From contig JASJZH010000006.1 in NCBI GenBank assembly GCA_037178975.1, positions 9,734,001 through 9,798,000 of the forward strand: a stretch of 64,000 bases of DNA, written 5' to 3'. The position numbers and the translations under genes were made by a program. Positions within the stretch are counted from its first letter, which is position 1, and each line of letters starts with the position of its first letter. The DNA comes from Oscheius tipulae. Its lineage: Eukaryota > Nematoda > Chromadorea > Rhabditida > Rhabditidae. Of this stretch, positions 22,312-35,614 are shown piece by piece. Below the pieces are notes generated by a model. That model was not told the DNA's origin and did no database searches. It saw only the letters and a program-made list of their open reading frames with translations.

Positions 22312-25300
22312 AGAAGACAGGACATCAAAAGACGGGCTTGTTATGCAGAGGCAACATGATAGGGCCCAGAATAAATAGGTGAGAGCACATGGAACTGGTC
22401 CCGTGGTGAACGCTGGAAAAGATGCACGCTATTAAGAAAAAATAACAAGAGAGAGGAAAGAGTGGGATCGAAAATTGCTTTACCGTAATCGTCAGTGGGC
22501 TATTTCGAATGACTATTCTAGCTTGCAAACCTTAAAAAACAGTTCCGCCTCCGCTGAATACACTGGCTATGATGAAACATATTTATTATGGTATTTACAC
22601 CATTAATCCTGCTCTCTCTAAGGTTGATCATGGAAAACATTTAGTAAATGTGAGAATCTGAAAAACTATGTCTAAACAGTCGTGATCACTGGTTTCAATA
22701 CAAAAATGCGGTTTTTTGTTTCTAAAACATAAAAGTGAGACTAGTTTTCAAATTAAAAGTAATAGCATAAATGGGACCAGTTTAGCTTCACGTTAAATTT
22801 ACACTAAAGGGAAAAAATTGCAAGAACGTTCAGAAGCGAAAACACAAAAAAGCTGCGTACGTGGCTGATTCAATGTTACTTTCAGAGGTCTTGAAATGAA
22901 ATGTTAACTTAAATTAAACCCCCAAAAATCGAAGAATGACTGTAAAAAGAGGCTATTCCTTTCAATTTCAATTCAATTCAAAAAGTGGGTCGGAAAAATC
23001 TGTCCTCCTACGAATAAGTAATGACCAATTTTTAAAAAACACTAGATAGCTGCATTTTAATTTTTTTTCTCTCGAGAGGATTCGGGACGAGAAAAACAGA
23101 ATTATTCATCAGTAGGAGGTCAAAACCTCGGTCAAAAGGTATATGACAACTTGCCGGCATAATGGCAGTATTGAGTCAGTAACGGGCGGATAACGAGCCG
23201 AATATATGGCCTAATCAAGAGGGGAGAGAGATTACAATCCTGAATTTACTACTTGTGTAACTGGATCGATCCTGGGGGCTACTACAACAAAGTAGTCAAA
23301 AGAGCCCCTACGCCGTTAAACTGATTAACTGCGGCGGTGGAGTAACGACATCAAGAGCAGTTGAGTGGAAAAAATAGAGTTTGTTTGTGTGTGGTATCTA
23401 TCGGAAAGAATACAAAGTTATATGGAGAGCCCTCACAAATTTTTGTACAGCAATTTCTCTCTAAGAAAAGACGCAACAAAAAGTTGTCGTCGTCGCTTTC
23501 CCTCGCATACATCTACATCCAGATTTTCTTAATGAAAGCCGTCATGCATAGTGAGACATATTCGGGGGTGCTCACTCTCTTTGCGAGGCATGAATAAATG
23601 AGTCCTGACAAGATCAGAAAGACCTACAACTCGGTTTGAGTCACATAGGTGTGTGAACAAGAAGAAAAGGACCAATAGTAGGTCAGAGCTAACTTTTTAA
23701 CTGTATTTGACGCGTACCAGTCAATGGTATGTTTCTAGCTTGCTAAGATACTTTTAAACCTACTAAGATATGGTAATTGTCTTTGAACTGCCGTCCTCAC
23801 CTGCCTACTTTCAATCATTTTTCCCAAAAAGAGCTTAATTCCCAATCCACTCTGTGAGCATGATTAATATTCGCGTAGAACCATTCAAATGGTACGAGCC
23901 TGGACCATACTGGCCCGGATTGTGCAAACTCTCCGTTTCAGCAGAGCCTTTCATCTTAGATGGGGAGACTCATGGCCATGGCGCTAACCGCGGAGGTATG
24001 GCGTGGGCTGCATCACAGCGAGTGAGGCCTCGTACGGATAGACAGACAGATACGCCTCGCGTTTAAAAAAATAGATACTGACCAAAAAAAGATACTCAAG
24101 ATAGTCGCTGACCTAGAAAAGCGGATTTTTGCTTTTGAACAATTGGAACGTCTGTTAGAAAGAGCAAACTCATCTCTTTGTTTGCCAGACTTTTACGAAT
24201 CTGTGTCAGACTCGAGATATAGAATCAGACAATTTCAGACATTTCCTTTTTGTCTACGAGTGATTGGAAAGAAAATTCAAGTTTGAAACCCAAAAAACAT
24301 GAAAAGCACTTTTCCTTTTTTGATGATGCTCATAATAGGGGAGCGACAATTGTATATCTGACTCAAAAGTCACTGCCTAGTTCATTAAGGCTACGCGAAA
24401 CTTTCCAAACTGCAAAAAAAAGGAATTTCTGGATGAACTTGCAACTGAAAGGCTTAGTCGTACACTCATAAATTTTATGCTCATAAATCACGACTCCAAG
24501 GGTACATCAGAAGTGTTATTTCAGCTTGTTAGCAGATTAGCGGAGGACTTCCTCGCTGGCAGGATCCGGGTGTTTTTCTGTCAAATTTGAAATCGGGACT
24601 TAATTAACTGTGGTGCAGTTACTGAACCAAATAACTTTTTTAAACTTAGGAAAATGCACCAAAAATAAACCGGGAAGAAAACAAGCTATGATGCATACAC
24701 GAATAGAAAACGGCTCGAATTAATAACGCTCATAATTAAATGAACGAAGGATGTGGACTAGTTGGAACTAATTGGGAGAGAGAGAGAGAAAGAGGGTGTG
24801 TGCCAAATTTCCTGTTTATTTATTAGGCAGAGAATTGTCAAGGCGGAAATTGGTAGCTATCAACATTTCTGTGTCGAAGAAAGAGAAGTTGTCTTGGGAA
24901 AAAGTCTTATTAGCTTGGTGGGTGTGTGAAAATGCCGACTAATATTGCTACAAAATGTTGGCTGATTACTGTATTGCCTAATGTCCGGCTGATATCCGGA
25001 CAAAAATGTCATACTAATCAGAAAGAAAACCTGCAAAAGCCAAAAAGGTGATAGATATGCAAAAAGTGATCATTGCGGGACTTCCTTGCGCACAGGCCCC
25101 CATGTTAATAAGCCTCGAAAGAAGCAGCAATACGCATGTTTTTGTCAGGTTTCAATTAAAAATTTTGTTTTTCCCTCACCCACTTTTGCGAAGTGAAAGG
25201 AATGTTTGCAAAGAGCGCGTTCAGAGAGTTGGTGGAGATGCCAAGAGAGAGAGAGATCAGCAATTATGAATGAGTGTGGATTTCCATCGAAAACAACAAG

Positions 25301-28300
25301 TTTTCGGTGAGGTTAGGTTTTCATTAAGAGAGACGAGAGGGAGCACGAGTCTCGTCGCAAAATAATCGGATGAATGCCCTCTCGATATGAGTCGCGGACA
25401 AGGGAACTGATCGGAGATGACAACTACTTGTAACTAATGCTCGCTCGCAAAAAACTATGCCTTCAAGTCTGAAGTTGGTAGGTCAGTTCTGACTTTAGTA
25501 TCTCTCTTCAATACAGGATCTCCGATAGTGACATTGACATTTAATACAGGTTTTTTCAGTTCCTGTATGTTTCAACGGAGTAGGATAGAACCAGTTAGTC
25601 CAGTACAACAACTTTTATAATACTTTGACTACAGGTAGTCTACCACGAGAAGAAGATAAAAAGGTGTATATAATCCTAGAAGCCCTATTAGTTCAGAATA
25701 ACGAAAATAGGCAAACCCTTTGGTTCCCAACAATGAAACAGTTTGGCGGCAGTGATTGGAAAAAATAAAGAAAATTAAAAGTGGCCCGTCACGCATCTCC
25801 CCCAATTTACTTAAGGACCAAGAGGTCAAATGAACAGACTGAACTTTTTAACTCAAGCACTAATGCTAAGAAAGTTCGAGTCTAAAACTATACTCACACC
25901 GTTTTTCAAACATCAGTGTCTACTTAGAATTTGCATAAACGAACTGCTTTCGTGGGAAGACCTTATTAATTCGGATCAGGAAAAAAGAGAATCCGGGTGG
26001 TGAGAATAACAAAAGCGTACTACTCTGATCCTATTAAAGGATCTTGAAACTGCTTTAAGTGGCCTGTTTTTAGATGAGACGAGTAGACACGAAGAAACTC
26101 ATAACACCTGCCAAAAATAGATATATAACCACAGATGACTATATTTGGAAAGCTCATTTTCAGGCGGGGGTGAGGGTGGACTTGGGTTCGCTTTCCGCCG
26201 CCAATGAAGTGAACTACTTCTTCAGGGGAATAGAACATCCTCGGAAATGGGTCTGAGTGGCACACAGCCGAAAAGTTACCCGACAAAACATCTTTGCAGT
26301 ACAGACTAAAACACAATGGGATTAGGTGCATAGAGAGAGAGTGAGCCGACCACCCTCTCTGGATATAGAAACATGGCGCTTGGCACGACCACAGGATTAA
26401 GGGGGGGACGTGAATTAATACAGCCTAGGGGAGCAGACAAAAGCGTAAGAAAAGCTGTTTGCACAAGAGTGTCTCTGGCACAATACACCTTGGGTTTAGG
26501 GCATAATGGGAATGGCAGAGTTGGGGAGGACGCGAGGCGTGCGAAGCTCTCATCGAAACGCAATTACATGCACGAATGCCAGGAGAGATGTCCGGACGGA
26601 TAGCCCACGAAAGAGATCGGTCAAAGAGATTTCAGAGCAAGCGTACCAAGTTCTCTCAAGGAAGTATGTCATTGCTGGTGGCACGAGAAAAAGACCACAA
26701 AGTGCCATGTCTGTGCTCCACCCATATTTTAATGGTTAGAACTAGAACTATCAGACTCTATATAACTTTGCTTGTCTCTGTCACAAAAAATTATGATGTC
26801 AGTTTTAGACAGACTGGGTAAGCCTGTTCAAACTGACAAATCAGGCTGAAATGCTCAGAAAACGAAGTACAGGTTAACATGTTGAGACACGAGGGCATGG
26901 TCAGATCGACAAAGACCGAGACGGTACGTACATGACATAAGATGTCAGGCTTACTGAGACAGGGTTTGAAGATCGCAAGTTGCCATGTACGAATTCAGAT
27001 ATGAGATTCTGACAGTGCACGAGTGAAGAAAATGGTTGACAGAGTCAGATTGAAGAAGCAGAATGAAAAGATAGCAGACTGACTGAAACCAAATGCAGAG
27101 TTACCGTAGTTATATCACCGTACTCCAGGTTGGCCCTACCGACTAAAAACGAAACGGAAAGAACGTCAAAGAGATTGACACTTCAATTTCGGAATGACAT
27201 GCACACTGGTTATTTCTACTAATGCGATCGTTGTACCCAGACCACGAGAGGCAGAGAGAGAGACGGAACTACATATTTTTGCCAATTATACTTCAATGCC
27301 TTTCGCGAAGTTTGTGGCGGGTCTGATGGATGAAGAAGGCTGCGCGTGGATTATTCACAGTGCTCCGGGGGCTATTGCTGGCAATCTGGCATCCCCCCGT
27401 TCGTGTGGGAACAGATCCTCGGGGAGATCGTGGTCTTTGAATGTAAAGCGTTAGCGCATGTGTGAGAGGGTAACTTTCATCTTGAGATGCTCTCCCCAAT
27501 AACGGACTTTATGCAAGGGGAGACGGGGGTGTCCTAAGGAAATCCATGAATAAAAATCATCCCAGACACTAGCTACTACCTCATAAACATGTCTAGTGCC
27601 TCTTTATAAGAAACAGAAAGAGCTCTGGAAGGCTGAAGTAGATAAATTGAAGCCATATTATCACTCTAATGAATCGCGCCCCTGAAATGAGTTTGGGAAC
27701 GGCAGAAACCGTTTGACGTAAAAGGATGGCAAGATAAAACTAATTTGGTTGAGAGAAACTCCAGATAAAGCGCCAGCTTCAATGAAAAGCGATATTGGCA
27801 AGGACGTGTAAGCAGTCTAAAAAGCAGAGATACAGTAACCAGTTCATCATCTGTGATCACAAGACCACAAACATGTTGAAGAGGAAGTTATCACGAGAAC
27901 TTCTATTTTACTAGTGGTATCACAAGTATTATGGCAGTCAAGACAAGAAAATAGAGTGACAGGTTGTAGGAATGGAATTGCTTGACAGATACGATGGAAT
28001 CGTGCGGACAGAGATAAAATAACAGCCAGAAGAAACACTGAGAACAGGCAAGTACACAAAGATGCGTCAAAATGGTAGTCAGTATGGATTGGCATGGACG
28101 AAAAAGTGTGACAGGTTGACATCCCATTCACTCTTTAACGCAAAAGTGTCGGTCTGTCTGTTTGTACGTCGCCTCGATCGTAGCCCCAGGGGCATAGCCC
28201 CAGCCATGGCTCCGCGTCTTGTACACTGGGCTCGGAATCGGAGCAACCAATGAAAGTGTTCAATCCCCTTCGATATTTTTCTTATTTTCGAAAAAGCAGC

Positions 28301-29742
28301 GAAGCTGTCTAAACTGTAACGATAAAGTTACTCACTCCGGGACAGTATGTTAAGAGGCCAGACTTGTAATGGCTGCACAGGCTGACTTGACCGGTTCATA
28401 TGACGTGACAGAATACATCCCTCAACAACTAAAGAAAATAACGAAGATTTCGAAATTTTCAAGGAGATGGGACGCACAGGCAGTGACAATATAAAATGGT
28501 GGTGTAACAAAAGCAGCTCTAACTCCAGTGACCTTATAAATGGGAAAGACTACAAACCGCCTGCAAATTGGACTTGGCAAAACTCCGATTAAGGCGAGAT
28601 CTCTCGACTCTTCCTCGTAAAGGCACTCAGTTAAAGATCATAATTTCCGGAAGAGACTCTCCCCATGAAAACAGGAACTGGAATGACCACCTAGCACACA
28701 CTCGATCTCGTGGTCTCTTCTCTGAATCTGATATGAGAGTTGGGATTGCTTACAACCCACGCACACACTCCTTATCTTAAGGCCCTTGCTTTCTACTTCT
28801 GGGTATTCCATTACTTTTTGCGGCCTCTTTAGTCCTCCTCCCGAATTAGCTTGATCGCCGTCTCCCAGAAGAGTCGTATTGGGAAGGAATGAAAAACAGT
28901 CGTTCGAGTGCATCAATGGTCTAAGAGCAGAAAAGTGAAAAGAAAACAGATCTGAAGAAGTGCTCAAGAAAAGTGAAACTGCGATCGTCATAACAGATGA
29001 CTCAGATTTAATGTCGGAGAAACAAGCAAGAAGGTCTTCCACCTCCTAGATTGCCTGTTTGGTTGCCTTCCACTATCCTCACACATGTGGAAAAGATAAA
29101 CTAAGCATTGGAAGCCATAAAAAGTTGAAAAGACTGTGAGAAAACTTTTCATAGAGGCGTGTGACACATTGGTCAGCTGACCATGTGTCTGTACTCTGGT
29201 CTGGAGCTCTGTTTTGATTAATTTTCATATTCTGAAAATCTTGCAAGAATTCTGGTGAAAAGCAAAAGTTGAGCCTATTCTTAACTTGTGAGAATCTCAG
29301 ATCTGGGCAGAGAAAAAGTAACGGCCGCTGGAAGAAACATGAACAAGGACTGCTACATTCTGGATACCATAGAAGACGACCTAGAAAACACCTGATGGAG
29401 ATCAAGAGAATGTTTGATATCTTTCCAATATAATAATGTTTTTCAATCTCAAGGAGTCAAAGCCAAGAACGAAAGGGTAACATGATTTTGAAATAATCAA
29501 TATGTTACATAGAAACTAGAGATCAAACTTTTTTGTAAAGCATAACAGAAGCATTTTTTTCCATTTCTCTTCACAAGTACTGTTTGTTTCTTTAAAACAA
29601 TGAAAGATTTAACTGTACCTCACAAGACTACCACAAGAAGCCATAGTAGCTCAAACACTGGCAATAGCGGCAAAAGATGACTATCATACTTATAGGGCTA
29701 CAGTTATATTTGCACCAAATATTGTATCTCTAACTACAAGGC
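22312..29742. other. 7.4 kb region without a recognised gene
   Basis: No exon chain with family resemblance was found on either strand. It contains a pair of adjacent hairpins near 23273-23340, a GA run near 24778-24795, and long stretches of degenerate GACAG-rich sequence (about 26.7-28.1 kb and 28.9-29.4 kb) that resemble the repeat-filled introns elsewhere. It could hold promoters or 5' exons of the flanking genes, or ncRNA. Confidence 0.4.
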
Positions 29743-31306
29743 TTAACCAACGACGGCAACAGAATGAGTGCTCATCTTCTTAATACTTCCCACAGTGACC
29801 ACACTCATCTTCCTGGCCGCTGCCGCAGTCATTGAACTAGCCTCAGCTCCGGCGTCCTTCGGAGCCGGGTTGAGTCCAAATAGCCTACGAGTAGCCACTC
29901 TATATTCGGCACTGAACTTGCTAACTGGCATTAATTGGAAGCTGCTTACTTTTTAAAGTAGAAGACAAAAAAGTTGCTGGCAGTGGAAATGTTGACGGTT
30001 ATCCCGGCATATTGTTGCATAAGGGCTCGATAAAATGGGGATAGTCCCTCTTCCGACGAAAAGATTTGGTACGAAAGTGTGTTGGCGGCAGTTGTACACA
30101 TCCAGCCAAAACAGACAAGTCCTACGGTAATTGCGATGGAGATGAACACAGCTTTGAATCTGGAGCCTAAATTCGATTTTGAGACAATTCAAAAAGAATG
30201 ACCAACTTCCTCCCTTCTTTTTGAGCTCGTAGGCAGCAAAGATGTAGAGTCCTATGATAGAAATGTAGAGCACGTAGCCAGAATAGGTGAAGAAGGTAAA
30301 GCCTCCCATGAGACCGACAGGTACGGCACATTCAAATTCACTGAAAACGTTAAATGCTATCTTAAAGCTATTGAGTGCTTGAGGTATTAGCCAATCTGGG
30401 ATCTTCAATACATGTTGGCACTATAGTTCAACTTTTTAATACCAATGAATCAATTTATCTGACCAAAACATACGAACTTTCTAATTTGCTAAAGTAAGTT
30501 TATCAACAGTCTCAGGCTACCTTTTTTTTTGTACAACATAACTGAGCAGGGGTTTAAAGTGCACAAAATATATTTTGTAAGGACGTCAATAAGACAAACT
30601 CAAAGTTTCTGAATCTGCAAAAAATTTAGCAACTACCGTATAGGGTGCAAGTTGTTGGGGTCTGTAGGGCTCTTTTGAAAGACTCCAATTGAACAAAAAC
30701 CATTGGAGCTCTATTGTATTACTTATTTATCTTTCGCCAAACTTACTTGGGAATTCTGTATCTCCAGCCAAGATACATCACATAGATTGTATAGACTATA
30801 GGAAACACCATTTGGCAGCTAACATACTGTAGTTTCATTTCCTGATACATCCGATACCTAAATCTTTGCATTTGCGGCTTCTAATGGCCTACTTTGCAGG
30901 AAAGACGATTGCTATGATACGGTCAATGCCCATTGCCAAAATCATCGGGGCTCCTAAGTTACAGCCGATAAGAGGCACAAAAAGAACCCAATAGCAGTCT
31001 TGCTGCTTCATCGTGGCTAAAACTGGAGTATCTGGGATCTATGATGATTTACTTTTGCTGAAAACATTGTACGAGAAGGGAAACTGTCCGCATTCGTGAA
31101 TCAGATCGGCGAAGCATGTTATCGCTATCAGGAGATGACAAGGGGAGCGGAGACGTCTAAATGGTCATGATTGTGAAAATATGGTACTCTTACTTAGATT
31201 TATAAGTTGCTACCAGAATCAAAAAGTTCCCAGTCACTCCTATCAAAGAACACGTTCCAAAGAAGAATCCTAAGGGTAGGACGAGCGGATGGATGCCTTC
31301 AAACAT
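29743..31306 (-). CDS. Nematode chemoreceptor, srsx-type seven-helix protein
   Basis: Seven exons (31306-31194, 31156-31053, 31016-30893, 30857-30747, 30340-30207, 30166-29950, 29911-29743) give 323 residues with seven hydrophobic helices. Hallmarks of the srsx class are the TM1 motif IGVTGNFLILVATYKSK, RLRSPCHLLIAITCFADL in TM2, and MGIDRIIAIVFPAKYR at the end of TM3. The length fits the family. The tail is Ala/Lys-rich without a fixed motif. Introns are 35-40 nt except one of 406 nt. The ATG lies shortly after a 3' splice site (caagttcag). It is in tandem with rgs-3, whose stop is about 190 nt upstream with no AATAAA between, so the two may be co-transcribed. The ligand is unknown; expression in sensory neurons is an inference from the family. 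Confidence 0.85.
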
Positions 31307-31497
31307 CGGCGACAAGACTGAACTTGTTTGGGCACAGTCAGGCTCCGAAATCTCTCACGGTACACGCGTACCAATCATGAGAACAGCAGTCACACCTCCT
31401 CTCGACGAGATCAAACTCTGGGAAAGCGCAACTTTGCAGAGTTTTGAGATCAAGATTCATTAGCTTAGAAACTTTAACAGTCAAATATAGTATCATA

Positions 31498-33209
31498 TTA
31501 ATTGCTGTGGGGCCGGAGTTTGCCGAGGAGGAGGGCATACTGCCGAGACTGGAGGTACCTTACATAGGGGTCATTTCGGAGTAGCTGAAAAATTGACAAG
31601 GCTTGTGTCTTAGCTGTGAAATTTTGTCTGTAGTTACTTAAGCAAGCCAGTCACTCGTACCTGCTCGACATTCTTCACAGCTTCGTCAAAAATGCCAATA
31701 TCCACGTCGGAAAGAGCTATCCGTGTCTCGATTGTCTGTCTCACGCCATATGGAAGGAAGACCTAAAATTGCAGGCTGCATTTGACACACACACAGCTCC
31801 CTGCACACCTCGTTTGCACATCCTTCGGCCAGATATGTTTGCTGTAGGATTTTTGCCATGTTCAACATGGCAGGTGACTTGTTTCGGGTGCCGCGAAACT
31901 CTACTACAGCCTCCCAAAAGCGCAGATTCTCCTCGGCGCGGATGTTGCGCAAGAACAGCCGAAAATGATGCCGTCCGACCTAATTTCCGTTTAGAATGCG
32001 GCGACGATCACACATACGTGATTACCAAGAAGTGCCTCGAAAGAGCTAGCCCATCGCTCTGCCGTTTGTCTTGGCAGCAACTGCTCCAAAAACTCCAAGT
32101 AGACCTCGGATCGCCGAAATCGCGGAAACTGGTCATTTTCCAGCAGTCGGCGTACCTAAAAAGGCGCGCGCAAATGGCTTTAATAATTCCTCCTTCTCAC
32201 TTCTTTAATAGCTGGAGCGAAGTCCTCAGGGTCCAGTTCGCCCTTACTGGCTGCGTCTTTAATTTTCTTTCGGAAAAATGTTAATGGACCGGTAGATAGA
32301 CTTACCTTCATGGCCACACTAGAGAGATTTACGCACGGACAGTAGATATCAATGATCTCTTTTGCGAAACTCTAATATCTGATTGAATTCAGTCAGACGA
32401 ACCCACTTTTTTCTCATCACTGCTTTTCATCTTTTTAAGACGGTCTACTGCCTCGATAAAAGAGAGGTTTTCATCGGCCAGTGACTGATATAGGAAGTAC
32501 CGAAATAGAGCCTTCCCTAAGACGTTGATTGTAGTAAAAGGCAGAAACTCCGAGTGACAGAGAGACGAAGGTACAAAGAGACAAAGACAGAGGTATAGTT
32601 ATATGGTTTCCCACCTTTCTCGTCAGCTAGCACATTAGTACAGCTGCCTGAAGCCCATGCTGCAGCTCGCATATAATCTATTCCTTCAATAGATGGCTTC
32701 GGCGGTTCGGGCCGATCGACGCGAGCCTGGGCATCGAAAACGCCAGTCATTTCTGGAAGATTCATTTGTTAAAAATGCCTCTCTCTCTTGTTGCGTGTCC
32801 TCACAATTTCCTTTTTTTGTCAGCGCTCTTCTTCATTCAGGACCGCGATTAGTTTCCATGGATCCTGGGAACATAACCCACACAGACCAAGAGTGTCACA
32901 TGTCTTATTGTGCTGGATGTGTGTACGAATTTAGTGGTCAGGCACTGTACCTAGAATGATCTCTTCCTCGAAAACGTGAATGTCGCGAAAGTCTTCAATG
33001 TCCACAGAGAAGGCAGGAAGCATGACAGAGCTCGGAGAGAGAGACTTGGCAACAAATGGCTTACAGTAAAATTGACAAGGATTAGCCTCCCACGTGCCAT
33101 CTTGATTTAGTAAAAAAAATGGTGCCTGTACGTTGAGGTATTTTTCTTCAGGCCAGGAACGAGCCCCGTATCCTTCCCCCATTAGGCAGTTGTTTTCAGC
33201 AAAAGACAT
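31498..33209 (-). CDS. rgs-3: Double-RGS-domain G-protein regulator, RGS-3 type
   Basis: Nine exons (33209-32951, 32752-32615, 32516-32407, 32371-32306, 32266-32201, 32155-32018, 31979-31809, 31762-31661, 31584-31498) give 378 residues. After a unique region of about 130 residues come two RGS domains. The first, about 133-252, includes ALFRYFLYQSLADENLSFIEA and ends RSEVYLEFLEQLLP. The second, about 260-372, includes HHFRLFLRNIRAEENLRFWE and DPYVRYLQSRQYALLLGKL. RGS domains speed GTP hydrolysis on G-alpha. C. elegans RGS-3 is known for carrying two RGS domains and acting in sensory neurons, which is why I use that symbol. The start ATG has an A-rich context. The 98-nt intron 32517-32614 is filled with GACAGA repeat. 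Confidence 0.85.
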
Positions 33210-35614
33210 TTTTCTTTAATAGCAGCCTGGTATATAAGGCAGGAATATCAATTTCAGTCCTCCCCTCCCCTTCCCTAGGTGACAGAGTACCATAGAGCCC
33301 CGCGGTTGCATTTAAAATAGCGGTACCTATTCCCATAGCCTCTTTTATATCCGCACTCTCACACCAAGTGCACTCGTAGCTATTTTTCTCCTATCCTCTC
33401 TGAAGCCCTGGGAAAGCAGGTGTTTCTTCCGTAGACCTATGAACTGTGAACATAAGTCGTACCTTGCTAATAGTCCAGATGGTATCTCTGTGTGTGAACC
33501 GGCGCAGAGTCGTGGAAAGGGGAAGCGGTAAAACGTTGCCTGGGTGATAAAACGGATGTTGATATTAAAGCCGTCTCCGTGGTGAGCTGCTGCGTCTGTT
33601 AATGATCTCTTCGTAGAGGAGATTCCGATCGTTTCATAATGAGTCCTCCTCAGATTCTTCGGCCTAATTGAAAGAGCAGAAAAGGCTATTCACGAACAGA
33701 AGCGCAAATGATTATTTCCCCCGGGAGCATATGCGCGAAAAAATGTTCAGAAGAAGGGAAGTGAGTGAGCCATTTCCTATATTGTTCTGTCTCCTTCCGG
33801 GACTTCAGAAAGTTTATACATCCATTGAAGAAACTTCTAGAGACGGTCTCTCCCGTACTGTATCAGCAGTCAAAAAAAATAAACCGAACTTTGGCCAGTA
33901 CTGTGTCTGAAATCGGGAAAATTCTCACCCGTACTATCTTAATAGCCGGTGTACGCTTCTCCGTACCGTCTCATCATCGAGACGTATCTAGGAATCCAGA
34001 GCGTCCCCTCCCGTACCGACTCAGTCTAACTACAATTTGTAGCCTGTCAATTGGGCACGTTGGATTCTTTCCCGTATTGTCTGAGCAACCGAAGGTGTGC
34101 TCTCCCGTACTGTCTCATCTGAAGGGCAAGTTCATAATCGTACAGAGCTCTCCCGTAATGCCAGATACTCGCACTTTCTTGGTAGCTGTATATTGTCTCA
34201 CCTGTACCGTCCCGATAGGAAACAGCCTCTGCAATTGGAAAAAACCCTCCAGGTCCCCGTCGGACCAAGTTGGCGTGACGACATTTCTGTTCTCATATTT
34301 TAGGGCAGATTCACAGGCAGTCATTTTCAATTCGCGACGTGGTGGAAGGATAAGCTGCCAGATTCTTCTTGTGTTACTTGCGTCGAAGCATCCAGCGTAA
34401 TGGTTTAATGCACCAGGAGAAACCTGCTCTCATGTTGCGGCTCATTTGACATTTTGAATGGGTTGTGGTCTTCCAGATGTGTCTCTCTTTCGTCCTATTC
34501 AACACCACATGTGAAGTATATACACTTGCACACACTGATTTTCTTTTAGTAGACGAGCGAGGTCGGGGAAACGTTGTATGTGACTCATTTATTACACCCT
34601 TCTCTCGATCCAAGGGGCAAATTGACACCAATGGGTTAATCCGTCTCGTCGGATCTAGCCCCCTAATATCACTCCATATAACACATCCCTTTTCTAATCC
34701 CAGCTCTGCCATATTACGTTTCTCGAAATTATTTTGAAGAGAGGGAGACTGACTCCTTTATCTCTTCCCTATCACATGATCTTCCAGTCTTCGGCCCCCT
34801 TAACCTGTTTCGGGGGCAAGGTGTCACAAGTAGCCCTCTATTACGCGAGTTTTTCTTTTGAGCAGGGGCAGGTTTTTCACACAATTGATTTCGAACAGGT
34901 GGCCACTCTTGTGTGTGTTGAGGGCTGTGTTTCCTGGTCTGATAGCCACATTGATTCTATTGCAACCATGTCATGACTACCCCCTTTATCCAAAGTCTCG
35001 CAGCTACCAGAACATCTGTTTTGTCGTAACGACTGAAACCACATCAATTTTACAGCCAGATGTTAACCCGCACATTCACATTGTCGGGGCAGTAGTTTAG
35101 CCGCAAAATCTGTTACTATTGTTCGCATAAGGTGGTGAAGAGTCTCTTTCACGCATATTTTTCACTTTTAAATGAAATTTAAGCCATTTCGAGTCGTCAA
35201 GCTATAAAAAGTGGTTAACAAGCTGTTTCGGGGGCCAACAAGGACAGAAAATGGTCTCGAGAAATGTTCCTACAGCTTATAAGTAAAAGTTTTGTGTTTT
35301 GTTGTGCTTAAATAGCGATTAAAGGGAAGGAAACACTTGTACATTCTCGAAGAGGGTGTATTTTTGTTTATCGAGCGGCCGCAACTGGCGGGGGCTGCAT
35401 ATCGATCGGCCGCCCGGCCCTTTCCCGCTGTTCCATTCCTTTCCCACTCACTCACTCACGTCTTTACACACGCATTCAATCAAAAAAACAGAGAGAATTC
35501 AATTTCAGAGAGAGGGAGACACACCAGGCCGGCCTTCCACTCTCACCAACCTCGGTCTCCACACTTAATTTTTTCCAAGTCCTCCCGGCGCGTCGGGCAA
35601 AGTAAAGAACAAAA
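33210..35614. other. Intergenic region upstream of calcineurin B
   Basis: Divergent spacer between rgs-3 and cnb-1. It holds a degenerate pyrimidine-rich repeat block (33838-34225) and, from about 35380, a GC-rich stretch with CpGs that probably carries the cnb-1 promoter and 5'UTR. Long open frames across 33765-34400 come from the repeat and are not called as genes. Confidence 0.45.
33838..34225 (+). repeat. Degenerate interspersed repeat, CTCCCGTACTGTCTC-type units
   Basis: About eight copies of a motif close to CTCCCGTACTGTCTCA recur every 35-60 nt with variable sequence between. The same motif family fills a Smaug-gene intron (57340-57722) and appears in a GPCR intron near 22024-22076. 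Confidence 0.6.

Noticed and set aside
23854-24066. 70-codon plus-strand frame
   Set aside because: Contains the TACGGATAGACAGACAGATAC repeat-like end and has no family resemblance.
22312-29742. Search for a spliced-leader RNA or spliceosomal snRNA gene
   Set aside because: No SL-like sequence followed by a donor, and no convincing Sm site with flanking hairpins, was seen by eye.
30893-31016. Srsx DRY-like motif read as a classical amine receptor
   Set aside because: The motif context (MGIDRIIAIVFP) and overall length fit nematode chemoreceptors, not amine receptors.
33765-34400. 211-codon open frame on the plus strand
   Set aside because: It runs through the degenerate CTCCCGTACTGTCTC repeat block; no recognisable domain and no exon partners.
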